A stretch of DNA of 10,806 bases from an uncultured Bacteroides sp. (GTDB lineage: Bacteria; Bacteroidota; Bacteroidia; Bacteroidales; Bacteroidaceae), in contig CAMTFK010000160.1 in NCBI GenBank assembly GCA_947071285.1, positions 1-10,806 on the forward strand, given 5' to 3'. Position numbers and translations under genes: made by a program. The notes beneath the pieces are model-generated. The model did not search any database. It was given only the letters and a program-made list of their open reading frames with translations, and was not told the DNA's origin. Position 1 is the first letter of the stretch. Each line of letters begins with the position of its first letter. Shown here piece after piece: positions 5,274 through 10,806 of this stretch.

Positions 5274-6647
5274 TTAAGTGCGTTCCAGTTGTACGGTGAA
5301 ATGACGCATCAAAGGAGCTTCCCAAACGATACGAACTCCATGAGTAATACTCTCTCGGCGGTCGAACACGTTCTTCAAAGCAACAGCTATCACTGCCATG
5401 TGGTTATCCGTATATACACGGCGAGGGATGGCAAGGCGCAGCAAATCCAATCCGTTGAAACGGTTTTCACGGGTCACAGGGTCACGGTCGGCCAGAATAT
5501 ATCCTATTTCACATCCTCTGATACCAGCTTCAAGATACAGTTCAACAGTCAACGTCTGTGCCGGAAATTCATTCTTCGGAACATGTGTCAATACTTTCGT
5601 TGCATCGACAAAGATAGCATGTCCGCCTGCGGGACGCTGATAAGGAATACCATATTCATCCAGTTTCTTCGCCAGATATTCCACCTGACGGATACGGGTT
5701 TCCAGATTATCAAATTCCGTGTTTTCATCCAGCCCTACGGCAAGAGCGCTCATATCACGACCGTTCATACCCCCATAAGTGAGATAGCCTTCATATTGCA
5801 CACAAAAGCCTTTGGCACCTTCGTACCAATCTTCTTTCCGCGTAGCAATGAAGCCTCCCATATTGACGATACCGTCTTTCTTGGCACTCATTGTCATACC
5901 GTCGGCCAGGTCGAACATTTCTTTTGTAATCTCTTTTATCGTCTTCCCCGCATATCCTTCTTCACGCATCTTGATGAAGTAAGCATTCTCTGCAAAACGG
6001 GCGGAGTCAAACAACACAGGTTTATTGTATCTATCGGCAAGAGCACGGACTTCACGAAGATTCTGCATGGATACCGGTTGTCCGCCCGCGGTATTGTTCG
6101 TGATGGTTACAATGATGAACGGAATCCGGTCACCAAATTCCTGCAATGCTTTCTCCAACTTGGCAGGATCTACATTTCCTTTAAAGGGTATTTCCAACTG
6201 GGTATTCTTCGCTTCATCGATGGTGCAATCCAAAGCAACTGCTTTACGTCCTTCGATGTGCCCTTTAGTGGTGTCAAAGTGAGAATTGCCGGGGACAACA
6301 TCGCCTTCATGCACCAGATAAGAGAAAAGCACATTCTCGGCGGCACGTCCCTGATGTGTGGGAATGACATAGTCGAAACCGGTCAGGCGGGTGATTACTT
6401 CTTTCAGTTTGAAGAAGGAGGAAGCTCCGGCATAACTTTCATCGCCCAGCATCATTGCTGCCCATTGACGATCGCTCATTGCTCCCGTGCCGGAATCGGT
6501 TATCAAATCTATATATACTTGTTCGGATTTAAGCTGGAACACATTGTAATGGGCTTCTTTCAACCATTGTTCACGTTCCTGGCGGGTACTCTTCCGAATG
6601 GGTTCCACCATTTTAATTTTCCATGACTCTGCAAAGGGTAATTCCAT
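5274..6647 (-). CDS. tnaA: Tryptophanase (L-tryptophan indole-lyase)
   Basis: The 457-residue PLP enzyme splits L-tryptophan into indole, pyruvate and ammonia in the cytoplasm. Length and sequence match the beta-eliminating lyase family throughout: LITDSGTGAMSD (48-59), PTHQGRAAEN (96-105), FDSARFAENAYFI (213-225) and the PLP-lysine motif MSAKKDGIVNMGG with Lys257. Three positions separate tryptophanase from tyrosine phenol-lyase: Asp125 in HFDTT (Thr in the phenol-lyase), Ile381 in CEIG (Arg in the phenol-lyase) and His449 in RHFT (Phe in the phenol-lyase). All three are the tryptophanase residues. No TnaC-like leader peptide with tryptophan is seen upstream, and no clear TAnnTTTG box; a 12-bp-arm palindrome lies 39 bases before the ATG. 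Indole from gut Bacteroides is a known microbial product. Confidence 0.97.
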   Translation of the reverse strand: MELPFAESWKIKMVEPIRKSTRQEREQWLKEAHYNVFQLKSEQVYIDLITDSGTGAMSDRQWAAMMLGDESYAGASSFFKLKEVITRLTGFDYVIPTHQGRAAENVLFSYLVHEGDVVPGNSHFDTTKGHIEGRKAVALDCTIDEAKNTQLEIPFKGNVDPAKLEKALQEFGDRIPFIIVTITNNTAGGQPVSMQNLREVRALADRYNKPVLFDSARFAENAYFIKMREEGYAGKTIKEITKEMFDLADGMTMSAKKDGIVNMGGFIATRKEDWYEGAKGFCVQYEGYLTYGGMNGRDMSALAVGLDENTEFDNLETRIRQVEYLAKKLDEYGIPYQRPAGGHAIFVDATKVLTHVPKNEFPAQTLTVELYLEAGIRGCEIGYILADRDPVTRENRFNGLDLLRLAIPRRVYTDNHMAVIAVALKNVFDRRESITHGVRIVWEAPLMRHFTVQLERT

Positions 6648-6685
6648 AGTGTTTACTTATCATTTTTGACATTTAGTTAACAAAA

Positions 6686-6711
6686 GACCCGTATAAGTCC
6701 TTATACGGGTC
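6686..6711 (-). terminator. Perfect palindrome upstream of tnaA, probable terminator of the upstream operon or operator
   Basis: GACCCGTATAAG (6686-6697) and CTTATACGGGTC (6700-6711) form a perfect 12-bp inverted repeat with two central bases. On the minus strand it is followed by TTTTG, a short T-run, so it could end transcription coming from the phosphopantetheinyl transferase side. Such a tight palindrome 39 bases before the tnaA ATG could equally be an operator or a leader hairpin. Confidence 0.5.
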
Positions 6712-6769
6712 GAATGTACACATTTAAAAGGAATAAACCAAGCGGTATAATATCTTTTTGTCAGTAAAT

Positions 6770-7007
6770 TTACTTTTTTGATAAGAATATCTTCTTCTCC
6801 TTCTTATTCATCTCTTGCATAATAAGAGGAATAGGGTGCTCCGATATATATATTTCGCGCATTTCAGGCTTACCGATCTTCCCGGAAGAGAGATAAAAGT
6901 CCGGTATATATGGTCACTTCTCGGCCACGGGCAGTAAAAATAGTATCGACCGTAGTAACAACCAGCACAGGCAGCATAAAAAAAAGAAAATAGTACAGTA
7001 GTTTCAT
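6770..7007 (-). pseudogene. Small membrane-protein gene, apparently frameshifted at a TA run
   Basis: An ATG at 7007, 20 bases after the phosphopantetheinyl transferase stop, opens a 45-codon frame (6870-7007) starting MKLLYYFLFFMLPVLVVTTV, one hydrophobic segment. After GREVTIYT it runs into an unlike tail and stops. The next frame, from about 6905 to the stop at 6770-6772, is open and reads like real protein (IPDFYLSSGKIGKPE, then REIYISEHPIPLIMQ and a lysine-rich end). Adding one TA to the TATATA run at 6905-6910 would join both into a 79-codon gene with one membrane segment and a basic cytoplasm-type tail. So this is either a slipped gene, a length-variable switch, a sequencing slip, or two chance frames. 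No family is recognised. Confidence 0.45.
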
Positions 7008-7027
7008 AGCATCACATTGTTTTAAGA

Positions 7028-7660
7028 TTAATCCGTTTGCCAGGTTAATACAAAGTCCTGATGCAATATATAGTGAATGTGAAACTTCCTCTGTTCCGGT
7101 GTCCGATACTCCTCAGCAGAGAAGTCTCCTTTCTCAGAGACAGCGAAGGGAAAGATATGCAAATGTTCGCGGAAGTCAACTTCCGGTGTATTCATACACT
7201 TAAACATGACTTCTTTAGCCGACCAGTGAAGCAATAAAGACCAGGTATCCGTTCCCTGAAAAGAGGAAACTATTTCATCTGCGCGCATATACTTATGTGC
7301 CACTTTATGCACCCGCTCACCGTATTGCTCTATATCAATGCCCACTTCCTTGCCGGGCTCGCCGATAATGACCGATACATAACCACGGGTATGGGAAATG
7401 CTAATAGAAGCTGTGTTATCTGCCAGATAAGGCTTGCCACTGGAATGATAAGCGATTTCTTTCTCTTCCCCCAACAATGTGAACAGCAACACGCGGACTG
7501 ACAGCCACTCCAAACGGCGATGTTCAGCAGAGAAGCGCTGCATGCTTTGCCGGTATGTTTCTTGTTGCGGAAGCATATCCAATAATTCGTCCAGCGTTTC
7601 ATCCACCTTCCAGATGCCCCACTTGTACGATGGTTCTATATGTTGCATGAAAAGAGACAT
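7028..7660 (-). CDS. Sfp-type 4'-phosphopantetheinyl transferase superfamily protein
   Basis: The 210-residue protein transfers the phosphopantetheine arm of CoA to a serine of a carrier protein. Family motifs appear in order: SSGKPYL (73-79), ISISHTRGYV (86-95), the Mg-binding VGIDIE with Asp109 and Glu111, and HWSAKEVMFK (145-154) with Glu150 and the conserved lysines. Length fits the Sfp/EntD class rather than the short AcpS class. No polyketide or non-ribosomal peptide genes are nearby, so the likely partner is the fatty-acid acyl carrier protein or an unlinked carrier. The ATG at 7660 is 6 bases after the gldE stop, with another ATG at residue 5 as an alternative; the gene is almost surely read with gldE. 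Confidence 0.92.
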   Translation of the reverse strand: MSLFMQHIEPSYKWGIWKVDETLDELLDMLPQQETYRQSMQRFSAEHRRLEWLSVRVLLFTLLGEEKEIAYHSSGKPYLADNTASISISHTRGYVSVIIGEPGKEVGIDIEQYGERVHKVAHKYMRADEIVSSFQGTDTWSLLLHWSAKEVMFKCMNTPEVDFREHLHIFPFAVSEKGDFSAEEYRTPEQRKFHIHYILHQDFVLTWQTD

Positions 7661-7666
7661 ATCGAA

Positions 7667-9013
7667 TCAGGCATTCTTATCAGAATCTACCGGAAGAGGC
7701 TTGATAGTGAATTTTACTTTAAGAATACGGCGGTTGTCCATCTCCAGCACTTCAAATTCGTAGTGACTGTAAGTTACCTTCTCGTGCAGAGTGGGAAACT
7801 CCCCTTTCAGTTCCAACAACAATCCCGCAAGTGTATCGGCATCGCCTGCCACTTCATCAAAGGTTTCCTCGTCCACCTTCGTAATCTTATAAAAGTCCGT
7901 CAGTTGCGTTTTGGCTTCAAACACCCATGTACACTCGTTGAGCACCGCATACGTACGTTCTTCATCGTCATATTCGTCATGAATCTCACCTACAATCTCT
8001 TCGATAATATCTTCCATCGTCACAATGCCCGACGTGCCGCCAAATTCATCAACAACAATAGCGATATGAATTTTATTGGCCTGAAAGTCACGCAGCAAGT
8101 CATCAATCATTTTCGTTTCCGGCACAAAATAGGCAGGGCGTATCAATGACTGCCAACGGAACTCACCCTTATTCAGATGAGGAAGCAAATCCTTGATATA
8201 TAAGATGCCTTTTATATTATCCCTGTTCTCAGAATAAATGGGGATACGGGAATAGGCATTCTCGACAATACATTTCAATACATCCTTGAATGGCGCACGG
8301 ATGTCCAGATCCACCACATCCAGACGGGAAGTCATCACCTCCTTCGCCGTTTCACCGCCAAAACGGATAATACCTTCCAGGATATTGTTCTCTTCCTTTA
8401 GCTCCGCTTTATCAGTCAGTTCCAAGGCATGGGAAAGTTCATCTACGGAAATATTATGATTCTTACGGGTGAAATGCTTATTCAGGAAAGAAGTGGAGCG
8501 CACCAGCACCGAAGCCAACGGGTAGAAAAGGGAGCGGAACATCCAAATGCCTTTAGCTGAGAAACGGCAGAATGCCAGCGTTTTCTGTGCCGAATAAATC
8601 TTCGGCATGATCTCACCGAAAAGAAGCAAAAGGAACGTCAGAATAACGGTCAGTATCAAAAACTCCGCAATAGTGGAATGAAACTCAAACACACTCATGA
8701 AAAAGAAATTACAGAGCATGATAATGGTCACATTCACAAAATTGTTTGTTATCAGAATGGTCGCCAACAGGCGTTCTGTATCATCCAGTAGTTTACGGAT
8801 TTTCTCATCCGAGGGATGCTTTTTCTCGTCAATAGCATTCAAATCTGACGGAGAAAGAGAGAAAAAGGCTATTTCTGAAGCTGAGGCAAAGCCGGAAACA
8901 AGCAACAGCAAGCCTGCCAACACAATGGCGATAATTGCCGAAATAGTAGGGGTATGTACGGATATACCATTAAAAACTTCTGCCAACTGGCATGAATAAG
9001 CGTCTGGGTCCAA
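7667..9013 (-). CDS. gldE: GldE-like CNNM/CBS-domain membrane protein (CorC/HlyC family)
   Basis: The 448-residue inner-membrane protein has an N-terminal CNNM (DUF21) domain with membrane segments at about 24-46, 88-108, 116-138 and 148-172 and the family signature FGEIMPK (132-138). A tandem CBS pair follows (about 222-345, with SRIPIYSENRDNIKGILYIKD-type sequence cut here, and VVDEFGGTSGIVTMEDIIEE), then a CorC/HlyC domain (about 358-437). Relatives are linked to magnesium or cobalt export; in gliding Flavobacteria GldE is needed for motility, but Bacteroides do not glide and gldD is absent here. The start is a TTG at 9013: an in-frame stop lies 13 bases upstream, no ATG exists near, and the next ATG (residue 99) would remove the first membrane segment. 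ssb ends 23 bases upstream. Confidence 0.88.
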   Translation of the reverse strand: MDPDAYSCQLAEVFNGISVHTPTISAIIAIVLAGLLLLVSGFASASEIAFFSLSPSDLNAIDEKKHPSDEKIRKLLDDTERLLATILITNNFVNVTIIMLCNFFFMSVFEFHSTIAEFLILTVILTFLLLLFGEIMPKIYSAQKTLAFCRFSAKGIWMFRSLFYPLASVLVRSTSFLNKHFTRKNHNISVDELSHALELTDKAELKEENNILEGIIRFGGETAKEVMTSRLDVVDLDIRAPFKDVLKCIVENAYSRIPIYSENRDNIKGILYIKDLLPHLNKGEFRWQSLIRPAYFVPETKMIDDLLRDFQANKIHIAIVVDEFGGTSGIVTMEDIIEEIVGEIHDEYDDEERTYAVLNECTWVFEAKTQLTDFYKITKVDEETFDEVAGDADTLAGLLLELKGEFPTLHEKVTYSHYEFEVLEMDNRRILKVKFTIKPLPVDSDKNA

Positions 9014-9036
9014 AGATTTTGGTTTTAGTTAAACAA

Positions 9037-9498
9037 TTAGAACGGTAAATCGTCCGTTGTATTACCTTGTGCAGGATTTGCCTGCGATTGTGCTATCGGT
9101 TGTGCAGGAGCGGCACCCTGAGCCATGTTTTGCTGCGGAGCGGCAGCACCCGGTGCAGCAGTCCCACGTGGAGACAACATTTCCATATTATCGACAAAGA
9201 TTTCTGTAATATAACGCTGAATCCCCTTTTGGTCATCATAAGAGCGGGTGCGAATCTTACCTTCCACATAAAGTTTATCGCCTTTATGCACGTATTTGTC
9301 AACAATCTCTCCTAAACGGTTCCGGAAAACAAGATTATGCCAATCAGTACGATCGGGAACTTGTGTGCCATTTTGCAAAGTATATCCCTTCTCCGTAGTA
9401 GCTAAAGAAAGCTGAGCAACACAGTTTCCTCCATCATAATAGGTTACTTTAGGATCTTGTCCGACATTTCCAATCAATATTACTTTATTTACTGACAT
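9037..9498 (-). CDS. ssb: Single-stranded DNA-binding protein
   Basis: The 153-residue protein coats single-stranded DNA as a tetramer during replication, repair and recombination. The OB-fold (about 1-108) starts MSVNKVILIGNVGQDP and contains DWHNLVF with Trp53, HKGDKLYVEGKI and a YITEIFVDNMEML end. A low-complexity linker rich in Ala, Gln and Pro (about 112-146) leads to the acidic tip DDLPF, which binds partner repair and replication proteins. Length is slightly below that of E. coli SSB because the linker is short. A well-formed promoter lies 26-57 bases before the ATG. The gene leads the probable operon ssb-gldE-phosphopantetheinyl transferase and follows mutY. Confidence 0.97.
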   Translation of the reverse strand: MSVNKVILIGNVGQDPKVTYYDGGNCVAQLSLATTEKGYTLQNGTQVPDRTDWHNLVFRNRLGEIVDKYVHKGDKLYVEGKIRTRSYDDQKGIQRYITEIFVDNMEMLSPRGTAAPGAAAPQQNMAQGAAPAQPIAQSQANPAQGNTTDDLPF

Positions 9499-9523
9499 AA
9501 GCCTTTTTATTTGAATTTGCTGC

Positions 9524-9555
9524 CAAAATTAAACAGAATAATCACACAATGCAAG
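9524..9555 (-). promoter_or_regulatory. Promoter of ssb
   Basis: On the minus strand CTTG (9552-9555), a 20-base spacer and TAATTTTG (9524-9531) match the two-element Bacteroides promoter. Initiation near 9517 would give a leader of about 20 bases. It allows ssb and the genes after it to be read independently of mutY. Confidence 0.65.
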
Positions 9556-9569
9556 AATAAGCGCAACTT

Positions 9570-10610
9570 TTATAGATATTTCTCCAGGAATGCATGCACC
9601 AGACGAGAAACTGCATATTGCTCCAAATCCTCTGTTTTCACCCGTTGGAAGGCAGAAAAAGCTGTGGAATTTTCCGATAATACAACTTCATAGAAATTAG
9701 TATATATCACCCTATGGGACAGCACATGCTTCACATTTCCACAAACAAGGCGCAATTCCGGCATCTCTTCGCCCGCAAACAATGCACGTACCTGCGGCAA
9801 TTTTCCGAACTCCTCTTCCGATACGGGAGCATCCGTCTCTATCAATGGAAGTTCGAAAAGATTTTTCCAAATGTCATTTCCAGTCCGCTTATGTAAATAG
9901 GTACACGCGCCCATGCGTACATATATATAGTTGAAATATCGATTGGTCGTTTTCGTCTTATGCTGTTTTACGGGTAACTTTGCCACCAGCCCCTTCCGCA
10001 GAGCCGAACAACTAGCTGCCAAAGGACAAAACATACAATCAGGCGACTGCGGAGTACACTGGATGGCACCAAAATCCATAATAGCCTGATTATACACAGC
10101 GGGACGGGATTTATCCAACATCTCCTGCGCCAAAGCGGCAAACAGCTTCTTTCCTTCCGTGCTGTCTATAGGCGTATCAATGCCGAAATAGCGCGAAAGC
10201 ACACGATAAACATTACCATCCACCACGGCATAAGGCATACCGTAAGCAGATGAACAAATAGCCGCAGCAGTGTAGTCCCCTACCCCTTTCAGGGCACGGA
10301 CACCCTCATAAGTCGCCGGAAAAGCGCCGTTCATGCTTCGGGCAGCCGCATGCAGATTACGCGCACGGGAGTAATATCCCAATCCTTGCCAATACTTCAT
10401 CACCTCATCTTCTGACGCTTCGGCCAAAGCCACCACATCGGGAAAACGGTGGATAAAACGCAAAAAATATTCATAACCCTGCACCACACGCGTCTGTTGC
10501 AGAATGATTTCCGATATCCATATCGTATAAGGGTCTGTGGTATCCCTCCAAGGCAGTTCACGCTTATTTTCGGCGTACCATGCTATCAATTTCTCACTAA
10601 ATATATTCAT
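9570..10610 (-). CDS. mutY: A/G-specific adenine glycosylase MutY
   Basis: The 346-residue DNA repair enzyme removes adenine mispaired with 8-oxoguanine. The N-terminal glycosylase domain shows WISEIILQQTRV with catalytic Glu34, the helix-hairpin-helix LKGVGDYTAAAI (107-118) and VVDGNVYRVLSR with catalytic Asp131. The 4Fe-4S cluster cysteines 185, 192, 195 and 201 have the normal C-x6-C-x2-C-x5-C spacing. The C-terminal part (about 222-346) is the 8-oxoguanine-recognising Nudix-like domain, including HVLSHRVIY around 295-303. The frame extends to a GTG at 10625, but I chose the ATG at 10610 because MNIFSEKLIAWY matches the usual MutY N-terminus and only five residues are lost. It sits 71 bases upstream of ssb, which has its own promoter. 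Confidence 0.95.
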   Translation of the reverse strand: MNIFSEKLIAWYAENKRELPWRDTTDPYTIWISEIILQQTRVVQGYEYFLRFIHRFPDVVALAEASEDEVMKYWQGLGYYSRARNLHAAARSMNGAFPATYEGVRALKGVGDYTAAAICSSAYGMPYAVVDGNVYRVLSRYFGIDTPIDSTEGKKLFAALAQEMLDKSRPAVYNQAIMDFGAIQCTPQSPDCMFCPLAASCSALRKGLVAKLPVKQHKTKTTNRYFNYIYVRMGACTYLHKRTGNDIWKNLFELPLIETDAPVSEEEFGKLPQVRALFAGEEMPELRLVCGNVKHVLSHRVIYTNFYEVVLSENSTAFSAFQRVKTEDLEQYAVSRLVHAFLEKYL

Positions 10611-10675
10611 CTCTATTACAAGCACTTATAATATTCTAAAAAAGGGAAATATTCTCGTTTCCCCCTCCTGAAGCA

Positions 10676-10704
10676 CAAAAATAGCCCTTTTTCCCCCTAA
10701 CAAA
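10676..10704 (-). promoter_or_regulatory. Promoter of mutY
   Basis: On the minus strand TTTG (10701-10704), a 17-base spacer and TATTTTTG (10676-10683) fit the Bacteroides promoter, though the spacer is on the short side. Initiation near 10669 would give a leader of about 60 bases before the ATG at 10610. Confidence 0.55.
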
Positions 10705-10769
10705 ACTTAATCGAAAGACTTTTTTGGAAAATTGTCCAGAATATATTTTTTAGAGAGCGCAAAAAGCTA

Positions 10770-10777
10770 TATATTTG
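10770..10777 (+). promoter_or_regulatory. Putative -7 box of a gene beyond the right edge
   Basis: TATATTTG matches TAnnTTTG and points right, with transcription expected near 10784 and a leader running off the window. The -33 region is only T-rich (10746-10751). No start codon is reached within the window. In relatives an HU-type DNA-binding protein gene is often found divergent from mutY; that is recollection, not something visible here. Confidence 0.45.
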
Positions 10778-10806
10778 CAGTCCAAAAAATTAGGAAACTA
10801 TAGTAA

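Noticed and set aside
5289..6626. 445-codon open frame on the plus strand opposite tnaA
   Set aside because: It is antisense to a clear full-length tryptophanase. The predicted product is rich in Phe, His, Cys and Ile without domains, as expected from the mirror of a well-used coding frame.
6613..6672. 19-codon frame overlapping the tnaA start (begins MSKMISKHYG)
   Set aside because: Considered as a TnaC-like leader peptide, but it has no tryptophan and overlaps the tnaA coding start in another frame, so there is no support for an attenuation role.
6763..6774. 12-bp palindrome AGTAAATTTACT
   Set aside because: Short, A+T-only core, expected by chance in this A+T-rich spacer and partly inside the end of the small broken gene.
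7640..8149. 169-codon plus-strand frame opposite gldE
   Set aside because: It overlaps conserved CBS and CorC coding sequence and shows no family features of its own.

Overview
The window looks like the chromosome of a gut Bacteroides species. Promoters follow the Bacteroidales pattern (TAnnTTTG near -7, sometimes with TTTG or TTG about 17-21 bases further upstream). Ribosome-binding sites of the E. coli type are lacking. The gene content (RprX/RprY two-component system, GldE-type CNNM protein, tryptophanase, SSB, MutY) is typical of Bacteroides. I cannot name the species from the sequence alone.

Layout. (1) 66-1268, minus: a membrane-anchored transglutaminase-like protein. (2) 1269-1649: a divergent intergenic region with a promoter facing each way and, between them, an unusual array of 11-base repeats folded into a perfect 38-bp inverted repeat. 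(3) 1650-4098, plus: rprY and rprX, overlapping by 26 bases and closed by an intrinsic terminator. (4) 4187-4550: promoter, cobalamin riboswitch, a 29-codon open frame and a strong terminator, with no recognisable B12 gene in the unit. (5) 4622-5205, plus: a YjdJ-like acetyltransferase and a YjdI-like divergent 4Fe-4S protein, followed by a strong terminator that also separates them from the convergent tryptophanase gene. (6) 5274-6647, minus: tnaA, whose substrate residues fit tryptophanase rather than tyrosine phenol-lyase. (7) 6648-7027: a long palindrome upstream of tnaA and what looks like a small membrane-protein gene broken by a two-base slip in a TA run. (8) 7028-9498, minus: ssb, gldE and a Sfp-type phosphopantetheinyl transferase, tightly spaced and probably one operon, read from a good promoter in front of ssb. 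(9) 9570-10610, minus: mutY with its own promoter. A promoter at 10770 points out of the right edge towards a gene not in the window.

The protein-coding genes are mostly conserved housekeeping and regulatory genes. The parts that stand out are non-coding or very small: the 11-base repeat hairpin, the cobalamin riboswitch that appears to serve only a mini-ORF or the acetyltransferase/Fe-S pair, and the slipped small gene between the phosphopantetheinyl transferase and tnaA.
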